A stretch of DNA of 64,000 nt from Paracoccus denitrificans. GTDB taxonomy: Bacteria; Pseudomonadota; Alphaproteobacteria; Rhodobacterales; Rhodobacteraceae. Below the pieces are notes generated by a model. That model worked only from the letters and a program-made list of their open reading frames with translations. It searched no databases and was not told where the DNA came from. Shown one piece after another: positions 1-8,898 of the stretch. The translations under genes and the position numbers were made by a program. Location: assembly GCF_900100045.1 (NCBI RefSeq), contig NZ_FNEA01000021.1, positions 21,496-85,495 on the forward strand, given 5' to 3'. Numbering within the stretch: position 1 is the stretch's first letter; each line of letters opens with the position of its first letter.

Positions 1-1
1 C

Positions 2-208
2 TGCCGCGAACTTGCCTTGCGATTCATGCCGATGGACGGGATGTTCCTGGCCGGCAGTGTCGCCCGCTCCTGTACCGATCGGTTCGAAATTTTCGAGCGC
101 GCCTTCCTCTCCGACCCGCTGATGGCGCGGATTCCGCAGGCGGTCCCGGTCGGCGTGATCCGCGACGACATGGCCGCGCTGCATGGCTGTCTGGCCGCAA
201 TCCGCTGA
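2..208 (+). CDS. C-terminal end of a glucokinase-like protein (5' end outside window)
   Basis: An open frame enters from the left edge and stops at 208, giving about 68 C-terminal residues. The pattern GMFLAGSVAR, then a run of FERAFL type, then VPVGVI and a small-residue-rich end matches the final strand-helix-strand of bacterial glucokinases (compare the family's GG-hydrophobic-GG, then IPV-hydrophobic, then GLLG end). Those enzymes phosphorylate glucose to glucose-6-phosphate in the cytoplasm. The ATP and sugar sites lie outside the window, so the assignment rests on this short tail only and the family is tentative. Confidence 0.5.
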   Translation, partial: CRELALRFMPMDGMFLAGSVARSCTDRFEIFERAFLSDPLMARIPQAVPVGVIRDDMAALHGCLAAIR

Positions 209-213
209 AAATC

Positions 214-227
214 GCCCGAATTCGGGC
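214..227. terminator. 14-bp palindrome after the glucokinase-like gene
   Basis: GCCCGAATTCGGGC is a perfect palindrome six bases after the stop codon. It has no loop or T-run, so it would be at most a weak terminator; it could equally be a protein-binding site or chance in GC-rich DNA. Confidence 0.25.
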
Positions 228-299
228 TGCTGCGCTGGATTTTGTTAACGCGGCCTGCGATGCTTCCGGCAAAACCGCCAGAAGCAGGGCAATCAGGCA

Positions 300-2183
300 A
301 TGAAAAGCTGGATCAAGGCAGGAACGGCTGCCGTAATCGTGCTGGGAACCGGCGCGGGCATGGTCTGGGCGCAGTCCTCGGGCTCGCCTTCCTCCTCGCC
401 CTTTTCGGGCTGGTTCGGCAGGGACAGCAATGACGGCTCGCCCGTCAACCTGGATTTCCAGGTCGATGGCGGCGACGACGATCTGCTTCCGGCGATCCGG
501 CAAACCTCGCTTCTGGTCAGCGCGCAGGACGAGGGGCGGGTGACCGGGCAGGACATCCTGGCTGCCGCGCGGGGCGATTACGCCCGCATCCTGGGCGTGC
601 TTTACGATCAGGGCTATTATTCGGGCATCATCGACATCTCGCTGGACGGGGTCGAGGCGGCCAGCATCGCACCGCTGGACGCGCCGAAGGTGGTGCAGAA
701 GGTGGTGGTCTCGGTCCAGCCGGGGCCGCGCTTTCGCTACAGCCGCGCCGAGATCGCGCCGGTGGCGCCGGGGACCGAGCTGCCGCGCGGCTATCGGCGG
801 GGCGAGGTCGCCCGCACCGGCGACATGAAGAACGCCGCGACCTCGGGCGTTGCCGGCTGGCGCGATGTCGGCCATGCCAAGGCCGAGGTGGCCGAGACCG
901 AGATCATCGCCGATCACGCCACCAACCTGATCGACAGCCGCATCCGCCTGGCGCCTGGCCCCGAACTGCGCTTCGGCCAGCTGACCATTCGCGGCTACCA
1001 GCGCATGGACCCGCGCCGGCTGCGCAAGATCGCCGGTTTCCCCGAGGGCGAGCGCTTCGATCCCGAAAAGCTCGACGACGTGCGCAAGCGCCTGCGCCGC
1101 TCGGGCGTGTTCTCGGCCATCACCCTGACCGAGGCCGACCAGATCGGCCCCGGCAATACGCTGGACGTCGACCTGCTGGTGGCCGAGCAAAAGCTGCGCC
1201 GGCTGGGCGCGGGTTTCGAATATTCCAACACCGACGGACTGTCGCTGACCGGCTACTGGATCAACCGCAACCTGTTCCGCGGCGGCGAGCGGCTGCGCGT
1301 CGATGCCAGCATCTCGGATATCGGCGGCGATACCGGGCGCGACTACAGCCTGGGGCTGCGCGTCGACCGGCCGGCCACCATCACCGCCGACACCACCGGA
1401 TATGTGCTGGCCAAGGTCGAAAGCCTTCAGGAAGAGGATTACGACCTCAAGTCCGGCACCTTCGGCCTGGGGTTCACCTGGATTCCCAGCGACGAACTGA
1501 CGGCCGACATCGCCCTGCAATACCGGGCGCTGCGCGTCGACGACGATAGCGGCCGCACCAATTTCCGGCTGTTCGCCCTGCCGACCCTGGTCACCTGGGA
1601 CAAGCGGGACGAGCCGAACGACGCCAAGCGCGGCTATTGGCTGTCGGGGGGCATCACCCCCTTTGTCGGCCTGCAGGACGAGACCGGCTCGGGTGCGCAG
1701 ATATTGGCCGAGGGTCGGGCCTATTACAGCTTCGGCACCGAGGACCGCTTCACGCTGGCCGGCCGGGCGCGGCTGGGCACCGTGGTCGGCCCAGAGATCG
1801 AGGAAACCCCGCGCGACTATCTGTTCTGGTCCGGCGGCGGCGGCACGGTGCGCGGCCATTCCTATGAATCGCTGGGCGTCGAGGTCATCCAGGGCCCCGA
1901 CGGCCCGGTCAGGACCGGCGGCATGTCCATCGTCACCCTGACCGCCGAGGCCCGCATCCAGGTCCGCGAGCGTATCGGTCTGGCGCTTTTCGCCGATGCA
2001 GGCCGGGTCTGGGAGGACAGCAGCTGGTCCGGCGCCAGCGGCTGGCAGGCCGGGGCCGGCGCGGGCATCCGCTACAAGACCCCCATCGGCCCGATGCGCT
2101 TCGACATCGCCACCCCGGTCGGCGGCGGCGATGGCGACGAGGGCGGGGTGCAGGTCTATATCGGTCTGGGGCAGGCGTTCTGA
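300..2183 (+). CDS. tamA: TamA, outer-membrane translocation and assembly module subunit
   Basis: A 627-residue BamA/Omp85-superfamily protein. TamA sits in the outer membrane and with TamB helps insert autotransporters and other beta-barrel proteins and supports phospholipid traffic. Residues 1-25 form a signal peptide (lysine start, hydrophobic core, cut near VWAQ). The next 270 residues hold POTRA-like repeats, for example around the LRFGQLTIRG and LRKIAGFPEGERF stretches. The C-terminal half is the surface-antigen beta-barrel, with alternating hydrophobic strands, a VRGHSYESLG segment typical of the family's conserved VRG motif, and a final aromatic residue (GLGQAF) expected of outer-membrane barrels. 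The stop overlaps the start of the next gene (TGATG), so the pair is translationally coupled. Length fits TamA. Confidence 0.9.
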   Translation: MKSWIKAGTAAVIVLGTGAGMVWAQSSGSPSSSPFSGWFGRDSNDGSPVNLDFQVDGGDDDLLPAIRQTSLLVSAQDEGRVTGQDILAAARGDYARILGVLYDQGYYSGIIDISLDGVEAASIAPLDAPKVVQKVVVSVQPGPRFRYSRAEIAPVAPGTELPRGYRRGEVARTGDMKNAATSGVAGWRDVGHAKAEVAETEIIADHATNLIDSRIRLAPGPELRFGQLTIRGYQRMDPRRLRKIAGFPEGERFDPEKLDDVRKRLRRSGVFSAITLTEADQIGPGNTLDVDLLVAEQKLRRLGAGFEYSNTDGLSLTGYWINRNLFRGGERLRVDASISDIGGDTGRDYSLGLRVDRPATITADTTGYVLAKVESLQEEDYDLKSGTFGLGFTWIPSDELTADIALQYRALRVDDDSGRTNFRLFALPTLVTWDKRDEPNDAKRGYWLSGGITPFVGLQDETGSGAQILAEGRAYYSFGTEDRFTLAGRARLGTVVGPEIEETPRDYLFWSGGGGTVRGHSYESLGVEVIQGPDGPVRTGGMSIVTLTAEARIQVRERIGLALFADAGRVWEDSSWSGASGWQAGAGAGIRYKTPIGPMRFDIATPVGGGDGDEGGVQVYIGLGQAF

Positions 2184-5100
2184 TGCGTGATCTGGCTTAT
2201 CGTCTCGTTGTCGCACTCGGCCTGGCCTTGGCCGTTCCTCTGGCCGCGCTGGCGCAGGACACCGCTGCCGAGATCTCGCAGGAGGTCGAGGACGACCGCG
2301 GCTTCATCACCCGCTTCCTCGAGGAAAAGCTGTCCGGTGCCGGGCGGCAGGTGGTGATCGAGGGGTTCCGCGGCGCGCTTTCCTCGCGCGCGACCTTCGA
2401 CCGCATGACCATCGCCGATGACGACGGGGTCTGGATCACGCTGGAAAACGGCGCGATGCAATGGACCCGCTCGGCGCTTTTGTCCCGGCGGGTCGAGATC
2501 AACGAGCTTTCGGCCGAGCGCATCATCCTGCCGCGCCTGCCGGGTGGCGGCGACAGCGCACCGCAGGCCGAGGCGCGGGAGTTTTCCCTGCCGCAACTGC
2601 CGGTGGGGGTGAACATCGATCGCATCGCCGTCGAACGGGTGGAACTGGGCCAGCCGATCATCGGGCAAGAGGCGGTGATCGCGATCGACGGCTCGATGAA
2701 CCTGTCGGGCGGCGAGGGCGAGACCAAGCTGACCATCAACCGCGTGGACGGGCCGCGCGGCGAGTTTGCGCTGGATACGAGCTTTTCCAACGAAACGCGG
2801 GTTCTGCGCCTGGACCTCAAGCTGGACGAGGATCGCGACGGGCTGTTCGCCAATATCGTCAAGCTGCACGACCGACCCGCCGTCCGCGCCGAGATCGCGG
2901 GCGAAGGGCCGATGTCGGACTTCAACGCCAACATCCAGCTTGCGACCGACGGCCAGCCGCGCGTGACCGGCATCGTCTCGGTCGATGCGGCCGAGCGCGA
3001 CGGCGCCCCCGGCACTGCCTTCCGCGCCGAACTTGGCGGCGACGTGGCCGCGCTTGTCCCGCCGCAGCATCGCGCCTTTTTCGGCACGCAATCCCAGCTT
3101 CTGGCCGAGGGCTGGCGCGGGCAGGACGGCCGGCTGGTCATCCCCTCGCTGCGGCTGGCGACCGAGGCGCTGCGGCTGGACGGCAACCTTGCCACCACCA
3201 GTCGCGGCGCGCCGGAAAGCGCGCATCTGACGCTGCTGCTGGGCGAGGACGCTGGCGCCACGCAATTGCCGGTGCGGCTGCCCTGGGCCGACCGGCCGAC
3301 CACCGTGCGCTCGGGCAGCCTGCGGCTGGATTACGACGCGGCGCAGGGCTCGGGCTGGGTGCTCAAGGGCGTGGTGGGCGATATCGTTCGCGACGACGTT
3401 GCGCTTTCCGAATTGCGGATGGACGGGCGCGGCCGTATCGCGCTGACCCCCGAGCAGGCGCTGGAAGAGGTGCGCGGCTGGATCGCCTTCGGCATGGACG
3501 ACCTGGCGCCGGCCGATCCGGGCATGGCGCAGGCCCTGGGCCGGACGCTGAACGGCGGCCTGAACTTTGCCTTCACCCCCGGCAATGCGCTGCAGCTTTG
3601 GGGCATGAACATCAACGGCGAGGATTTCGGCTTCAAGGGCGAGACGACCGTTTCGGGCCTGCGCTCGGGCATCACGCTGTCGGGCGACATCACCGCGCAG
3701 CATCGCAATGTCGGCCGCTTCTCGACCCTGGCCGGGCGCGAGCTTGGCGGCACCGCCGATGCCCATATCAAGGGCCGCTATGCGCTGCTGGGCAAGGGCT
3801 TCGATGTCGAGGCGCAGGTCCTGGGCAACGACATCCGCATCGGCCAGGACCATGCCGACCGCATGCTGGCCGGCCAGTCGCGCATCGAGCTCAGCGCCCG
3901 GCGTGACACCTCGGGCATCAACCTGCGCAAGCTGACGGTGAACGCCCAGAACCTGACGGCCGAGGCGCAGGGCCGGCTGGACAGCTATTCCAGCACCCTG
4001 ACCGCAACCATCGCCATGCCCGACCTGTCTGTCGCCGACCCGGATTTTTCGGGCAGCGTCCGCACCGAGGCCCGCGTCACCGGCGCTGCCGGCACGCGCA
4101 AGATCACCCTGACCGGCAAGGCGCAGGACCTCGTCACCGGCATTGCCGAGCTCGACGGTGCGCTGAAGGGCGAAACCGACCTGCTGGTCGAGGCCGCCGA
4201 GGCGCAGGGCAGTTTCGAGGTGCAGACCTTCCGGCTGACCAATCCGCAGCTTGATGCGCAGGGCCGGGGCAATTTCGCCAAGGGTGCAATGGATGCCGCG
4301 CTGGACCTGTCGATGCCCGACCTTGCGGTGCTGGGGCGCGGCTTCTCGGGCGGGTTGACCGCCGAGGCGACGGCGGTGGAACAGGACGGCGTTCGCCGGA
4401 TTGAGCTGACCGGGCGCGGCACCGAACTGCGCTTCGGCCAGCAGGACGTCGACGGCGCGCTGACCGGCGTGACCGACCTGCGCCTTTCGGCCGAGCAGCG
4501 CGGCGACGAGATCGCCGTGCATGATTTCAACCTGACCAACCAGCAGATGCTGGCGACTGCGCAGGGCCGCATCGCGCCCAGCGGCACCAACATGACCGGC
4601 CGGGTCGAGGTAAGGTCGCTGGCCAGCTTCGGCCGCGGCTGGCGCGGTGCGCTGAACGCGCAGGGCAGCTTCAAGGACGACGGTTCGGGCGCGCGGCGGC
4701 TGGACGTGACCGGCACCGGCACCGACCTGTCCTTTGGCCAGGCACAAGTCGATGGCGCGCTGGCGGGCGAGACCCGGCTGGCGCTGCACGGGGTCGAGCG
4801 CGACGGCGTGTTTTCCATCGAGACCGCCACGGTCGAGAACCCGCGCCTGAACATTGGCGCCGAGGGCCGCGTGGGCCAGGGCGCGACCGACCTGACCGCG
4901 ACGCTGCGTGCGGACGACCTGCGCTTTCTTGGCCGCGGCTTCCGGGGCGCGGTCAGCGCCTCGGGCCATGTCGTGGACCAGCAGGGGGGCGGGCGTCAGA
5001 TCACCGCCAACGGTTCGGCGCGCGGGCTGGGCGTGGGCAATCCGCAGGCCGATGCCGTGCTGGCGGGCGAGACCAGCTTCGACCTCGACGCCGCGCAGCG

Positions 5101-6688
5101 CCCCGATGGCAGCCTGACCGTCAGCCGGCTGCGCGCCGGCAACGGCCAGTTCAGCATTACCGGCGACGGCAACCCGACCGAGGGGCTGAACCTCGATGCC
5201 CGGCTGAACGACCTGGGCCTTGTGGTGCCGGGCTTTCCTGGGCCGGCCACCGTTGCCGGCACCATCCGCAACACCGGCCGCGCCTATGACGTGAACCTGA
5301 CCGCGACCGGGCCGGGCAATACCCAGGCAAGGGTGACCGGCACGGCGGCGACGGATCTGTCCACTGCCGATATCACGGTCAGCGGCAGCAGCAATGCCGC
5401 CGCGGCGAATCCCTTCCTGCGCACCCGCTCGGTCGAGGGGCCGCTGAGCTTCGATCTGCGCCTGAACGGCCGGCCGGCGCTGGAATCGCTGTCGGGCCGG
5501 GTGGCGCTGACGAATGGCCGGCTGGCCGAGCCGCGCTTCGGCCTGGCTGTCGGCAGCCTGAACGCCAATGCCGATTTCAACGCCGGCCGCATCGCCGTCG
5601 ATCTGCGCGGCGCGGTCGAGGCCGGAGGGACCATCACCGTCAGCGGTCCGGTCAGCCTGGTGGGCGACCGGCAGATGAACCTGGACGTGCGGCTGTCCGA
5701 CGTGGTGCTGCGCGACCCGAACCTTTACCAGACGCTGGTGAACGGCGCGATCAACGTCGCGGGCACGGTGGGGCAGGGGCCGCTGGTCTCGGGCCGCATC
5801 GATGTCGGCCATACCGAATTGCGCATCCCCTCGACCGGGCTGGGCGGCGCCAAGGCGATCCCGGACATCATCCACCGTTCCGAACGCCCGCCGCAGCGCC
5901 AGACCCGCGCCAAGGCCGGGCTGCTGGAATATCCCAGCGAAGCCTCGCGCCAGGCCGGTATGGCCGCACCGCCGGCGACGCCGCCGGCCAATCCCGCGCG
6001 GTTCGACCTGCTGATCTCGGCCCCTTCGCAGGTCTTTGTCCGCGGTCGCGGCGTCGATGCCGAACTGGGCGGCGAGTTGCGCCTGACCGGCAATGCCCGC
6101 CAGCCCATTCCCATCGGCCAGCTGGAACTGATCCGCGGCCGGGTCGACCTGCTGGGCAAGCGCTTCGACATGACCGAGGGGCTGATCGAATTGCAGGGCA
6201 GCCTGATCCCGGTGATCCGGCTGGTGGCCGAGACGGTGCAGGACGGCATCACAACCCGCATCATCATCGACGGCGAGGCGCAGGATCCCGAGATCACCTT
6301 TGAATCCTCGCCCGAGATGCCGCAGGAAGAGGTGCTGTCGCAACTGCTCTTCGGCCGCGGCCTCGACAATATCAGCGCCTTGCAGGCCGCGCAGCTGGCC
6401 AGCGCCGTCGCGACGCTGGCCGGGCGCGGCGGCGAGGGGATCGTCGGGCGGCTGCGCGCCTCGACCGGGCTCGACGACCTGGACCTGGCCACGGACGATC
6501 AGGGCAACGTCTCGGTCCGGGCGGGCAAGTATCTATCCGAGAACCTCTATACCGACGTGCAGGTCGGCGGCGACGGCAAGACCAAGCTGAACCTGAACCT
6601 GGACATTTCCCAGACCCTGACCGCCCGTGGCTCGGTGGACAGCGAGGGCGAAAGCACCATCGGCCTGTTCTACGAACGCGACTACTGA
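2183..6688 (+). CDS. tamB: TamB, translocation and assembly module inner-membrane subunit
   Basis: A 1501-residue AsmA-like protein. TamB is anchored in the inner membrane by one N-terminal helix (residues 5-24 here, ending near ALAQ) and spans the periplasm as a long beta-taco groove that reaches TamA. The C-terminal TamB domain (PF04357 type) is clear in the last 250 residues, with the PIPIGQLELIRGRVDLLGKR, ITFESSPEMPQEEVLSQLLF and FYERDY stretches. The middle shows four tandem units of about 100 residues (roughly residues 618-1015), each beginning with a GRGF-type motif and carrying a DGAL-GET motif. It starts inside the tamA stop codon. Length is typical of alphaproteobacterial TamB. Confidence 0.92.
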   Translation: MRDLAYRLVVALGLALAVPLAALAQDTAAEISQEVEDDRGFITRFLEEKLSGAGRQVVIEGFRGALSSRATFDRMTIADDDGVWITLENGAMQWTRSALLSRRVEINELSAERIILPRLPGGGDSAPQAEAREFSLPQLPVGVNIDRIAVERVELGQPIIGQEAVIAIDGSMNLSGGEGETKLTINRVDGPRGEFALDTSFSNETRVLRLDLKLDEDRDGLFANIVKLHDRPAVRAEIAGEGPMSDFNANIQLATDGQPRVTGIVSVDAAERDGAPGTAFRAELGGDVAALVPPQHRAFFGTQSQLLAEGWRGQDGRLVIPSLRLATEALRLDGNLATTSRGAPESAHLTLLLGEDAGATQLPVRLPWADRPTTVRSGSLRLDYDAAQGSGWVLKGVVGDIVRDDVALSELRMDGRGRIALTPEQALEEVRGWIAFGMDDLAPADPGMAQALGRTLNGGLNFAFTPGNALQLWGMNINGEDFGFKGETTVSGLRSGITLSGDITAQHRNVGRFSTLAGRELGGTADAHIKGRYALLGKGFDVEAQVLGNDIRIGQDHADRMLAGQSRIELSARRDTSGINLRKLTVNAQNLTAEAQGRLDSYSSTLTATIAMPDLSVADPDFSGSVRTEARVTGAAGTRKITLTGKAQDLVTGIAELDGALKGETDLLVEAAEAQGSFEVQTFRLTNPQLDAQGRGNFAKGAMDAALDLSMPDLAVLGRGFSGGLTAEATAVEQDGVRRIELTGRGTELRFGQQDVDGALTGVTDLRLSAEQRGDEIAVHDFNLTNQQMLATAQGRIAPSGTNMTGRVEVRSLASFGRGWRGALNAQGSFKDDGSGARRLDVTGTGTDLSFGQAQVDGALAGETRLALHGVERDGVFSIETATVENPRLNIGAEGRVGQGATDLTATLRADDLRFLGRGFRGAVSASGHVVDQQGGGRQITANGSARGLGVGNPQADAVLAGETSFDLDAAQRPDGSLTVSRLRAGNGQFSITGDGNPTEGLNLDARLNDLGLVVPGFPGPATVAGTIRNTGRAYDVNLTATGPGNTQARVTGTAATDLSTADITVSGSSNAAAANPFLRTRSVEGPLSFDLRLNGRPALESLSGRVALTNGRLAEPRFGLAVGSLNANADFNAGRIAVDLRGAVEAGGTITVSGPVSLVGDRQMNLDVRLSDVVLRDPNLYQTLVNGAINVAGTVGQGPLVSGRIDVGHTELRIPSTGLGGAKAIPDIIHRSERPPQRQTRAKAGLLEYPSEASRQAGMAAPPATPPANPARFDLLISAPSQVFVRGRGVDAELGGELRLTGNARQPIPIGQLELIRGRVDLLGKRFDMTEGLIELQGSLIPVIRLVAETVQDGITTRIIIDGEAQDPEITFESSPEMPQEEVLSQLLFGRGLDNISALQAAQLASAVATLAGRGGEGIVGRLRASTGLDDLDLATDDQGNVSVRAGKYLSENLYTDVQVGGDGKTKLNLNLDISQTLTARGSVDSEGESTIGLFYERDY

Positions 6689-6716
6689 CCCCGGCCCCGC
6701 AAAGGCCGCAGCAATG

Positions 6717-6745
6717 GACCCCGCCCGCAGCCGCGCGGCGGGGTC
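6717..6745 (+). terminator. Rho-independent-like terminator after tamAB
   Basis: GACCCCGCC pairs perfectly with GGCGGGGTC across an 11-base loop, followed by TTGAAT. It begins 29 bases after the tamB stop. The T-run is short, so termination strength is uncertain. Confidence 0.6.
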
Positions 6746-6766
6746 TTGAATACCTGCGACAGTTTT

Positions 6767-6780
6767 ATTAGCTAGCTAAT
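6767..6780. promoter_or_regulatory. Perfect palindrome, probable MarR operator
   Basis: ATTAGCTAGCTAAT is a perfect 14-bp palindrome in an AT-rich patch 29 bp before the preferred MarR start. MarR repressors bind such short palindromes next to their own genes. The site overlaps an alternative ATG at 6779, which argues for the later start at 6809. Function is inferred from position and symmetry. Confidence 0.6.
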
Positions 6781-6808
6781 GAAATTTGCGAAAACAGCGG
6801 AAGCACCC

Positions 6809-7240
6809 ATGCCAGACCGTCCCTTCACGCTTGTGGAAACGCTGATCGAACTGACCCGGGCGCTGCGTGCGGCCTTTGAGCAGCGCGTCGAACGGCACGG
6901 GCTGACCTATGCGCGCGCCCGGTTGCTGACCACCATCGGCCGCCACGAGGGCGCAAGCCAAGCCGAACTGGCCGCGATTCTGGGTATCGAGACCCCGACG
7001 CTGAAGCGCCTTCTGGACGCGCTGGAGGACCAGGGTCTGGCCGAGCGCCGCCCGATCCCCGAGGACGCGCGCAAGCACGCCATCCATCTGACCGAGGCGG
7101 CGCGGATCGAGCCCCTGCTGGGCTTTCGCGCCGAGGTCGATACCGCGCTGGCCGAAGGCATCACGCCCGAGGATCTGGTGGTGACGCGCCGGACATTGGC
7201 GCGGATGGCGCAGAATGTGGACAGGCTGAGGCAGGCATGA
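6809..7240 (+). CDS. MarR-family transcriptional regulator of the adjacent efflux operon
   Basis: A 143-residue winged-helix protein. The core reads as MarR: an N-terminal dimer helix (LVETLIELTRALRAAFEQRV), a recognition region (ASQAELAAILGIETPTLKRL), the wing (EDARKHAIHLTE) and a C-terminal dimer helix. The start at 6809 is preferred over 6779 because GGAAG lies five bases ahead and because the ATG at 6779 is inside a palindrome that looks like the operator. The gene overlaps the permease gene by four bases (ATGA), so it most likely represses its own operon and releases on binding an exported compound. The ligand is not predictable from sequence. Confidence 0.85.
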   Translation: MPDRPFTLVETLIELTRALRAAFEQRVERHGLTYARARLLTTIGRHEGASQAELAAILGIETPTLKRLLDALEDQGLAERRPIPEDARKHAIHLTEAARIEPLLGFRAEVDTALAEGITPEDLVVTRRTLARMAQNVDRLRQA

Positions 7241-8898
7241 GCCAATCCCCGGCCGGCCCCGCGGCGCCTGTGCCCGCGTCCGCAGCCCCGGCTGCGCCGC
7301 CCTTCGTGCCGATGTCCTGGCCGGCCACGCTGGGCTATATCGGCGCCTCGATCACCATCGGGCTGACGCAGGGACTGGCGCAAGGCTTCGTCAGCACCAA
7401 TATCCCGCAGATCGCCGGGGATCTGGGCGCCACCACCACGCAGGCGACCTGGCTGATGGCGGCGTTCATGATCCCGCGCGCCTCGATGCCTCTTTTGCTG
7501 ATCAAGATCCGCACGCAATTCGGCCTGCGCCGCTTTGCCGAGGTTGCCATCCTGGTCTATCTGGCGGTTTCGCTGGCGGCCTTTGCCATCTCGGACCTGC
7601 GCTCGGCGGTGGCGGTGCAGTTCTTTGCCGGCATGGCCTCGGCTCCGCTGTCCACGCTGGCCTTCATGTATATGCTCGAGCCGCTGCCGCCCCAGTGGAA
7701 GATGCGGCTGGGACTGCCCATGGTGCTGGCCACGGTCGCCACCGGGCCCATGCTGGCGCGGGTGATCTCGCCGGCGCTGATGGGCGATCACGGCTGGGAC
7801 GGGCTGCATTTCATGGCGCTGGGGCTGGCGGCGGTCTCGCTGGGGCTGGTCTATGCCCTGCCGCTGACCTCGGCCCCGCGCGTCAAGGTGATCGCGGCCA
7901 TGGACCTGGTCAGCTGGCTGCTGATCGCCACCGGATTCGGTGGGCTGACGGTCGCCTTCGTCATGGGCTCGCTTCATTGGTGGACGGATGCGGACTGGCT
8001 GGGCTGGGTTCTGGCGCTGGCCATCGTGGCGCTGACGCTGGCCGTGGTGATCGAGTTGCACCGCAAGGCGCCGCTTCTGGACATCCGCTGGCTCGTCAGC
8101 CCGGCCATGCTGCACCTGACGGCGACATTGCTGATCTTTCGGCTGGTGCTGTCCGAGCAAAGCTCGGGCGCACCGCGCATGTTCCAGGTGCTGGGCGTGA
8201 CGCAGGACCAGCTGGTGCCGCTTTTCGCGCTGATCTCGGCCGCGACGGTGCTGGGCGGGCTGGCGCTGATCCCCTTCATGAAGCCCGAGCGCGTGCCGCT
8301 GTTCCATGTCATCGCGCTGGTGCTGATCGCCGCCGGCGCCTTCATGGACAGCCATGCCACCATGGACACCCGGCCGGCGCAGATGATGCTGAGCCAGGCG
8401 ATGATCGCCTTTGCCGGCTCGTTCTTCCTGGCGCCGGCGATGATGCGCGGGCTACTTTCGGCCCTGGCGCGCGGGCCGAACTACATCCTGTCCTTCGTCA
8501 TCGTCTTTCTGTCCACGCAATCGCTGGGCGGGGCCATCGGCTCGGGCCTGTTCTCGACCTTCATCAACCACCGGCAGGTGCTGCATCTGCAGGTGCTGCG
8601 CGAGGAACTGGTCGCTGCCGACCCGCTGACCGCGGCCGAGATCGCGCAGCGCAGCATGGCGCTGGCGCCGCAGATCGCCGATGTGGCGCAGCGCAACGCG
8701 CAGGCGGTGGCCCAGATCGCGCAGGATGCCGGCGTGCAGGCCTATGTCATGGCCTATAACGATGCCTATTTCCTGACCTTCCTGGTGGCGGCGGCGGCGC
8801 TTTGCGCGCTGCTCCTGCACCTGTTCCGCGACTGGCTGGCGGCGCGCATCAAGCCGCTCTCCTCCAGCACCCCAACCCATTCCGAGCCCAAGACATGA
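7237..8898 (+). CDS. EmrB/QacA-type MFS multidrug exporter (DHA2 family)
   Basis: A 553-residue integral membrane protein with about 14 hydrophobic segments, the count expected for the DHA2 (EmrB) branch of the major facilitator superfamily. The N-terminal 20 residues are rich in Pro and Ala and cytoplasmic. The first helix follows with the NIPQIAGDLGA and TWLMAAFMIPRA stretches that mark the family. It would pump drugs or small metabolites across the inner membrane using the proton gradient, with the EmrA-like protein encoded next. Four-base overlaps on both sides (ATGA) tie MarR, EmrB and EmrA into one operon. No TolC-type outer-membrane gene is nearby. Confidence 0.85.
   Translation: MSQSPAGPAAPVPASAAPAAPPFVPMSWPATLGYIGASITIGLTQGLAQGFVSTNIPQIAGDLGATTTQATWLMAAFMIPRASMPLLLIKIRTQFGLRRFAEVAILVYLAVSLAAFAISDLRSAVAVQFFAGMASAPLSTLAFMYMLEPLPPQWKMRLGLPMVLATVATGPMLARVISPALMGDHGWDGLHFMALGLAAVSLGLVYALPLTSAPRVKVIAAMDLVSWLLIATGFGGLTVAFVMGSLHWWTDADWLGWVLALAIVALTLAVVIELHRKAPLLDIRWLVSPAMLHLTATLLIFRLVLSEQSSGAPRMFQVLGVTQDQLVPLFALISAATVLGGLALIPFMKPERVPLFHVIALVLIAAGAFMDSHATMDTRPAQMMLSQAMIAFAGSFFLAPAMMRGLLSALARGPNYILSFVIVFLSTQSLGGAIGSGLFSTFINHRQVLHLQVLREELVAADPLTAAEIAQRSMALAPQIADVAQRNAQAVAQIAQDAGVQAYVMAYNDAYFLTFLVAAAALCALLLHLFRDWLAARIKPLSSSTPTHSEPKT

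Noticed and set aside
24..2216. 730-codon open frame antisense to tamA
   Set aside because: Same reason: a low-complexity antisense frame across a clear gene.
2156..6343. 1395-codon open frame antisense to tamB
   Set aside because: It is a by-product of strong GC bias at third positions. The sequence has no domain, is full of His, Gln and Arg runs, and lies wholly against a recognised gene.
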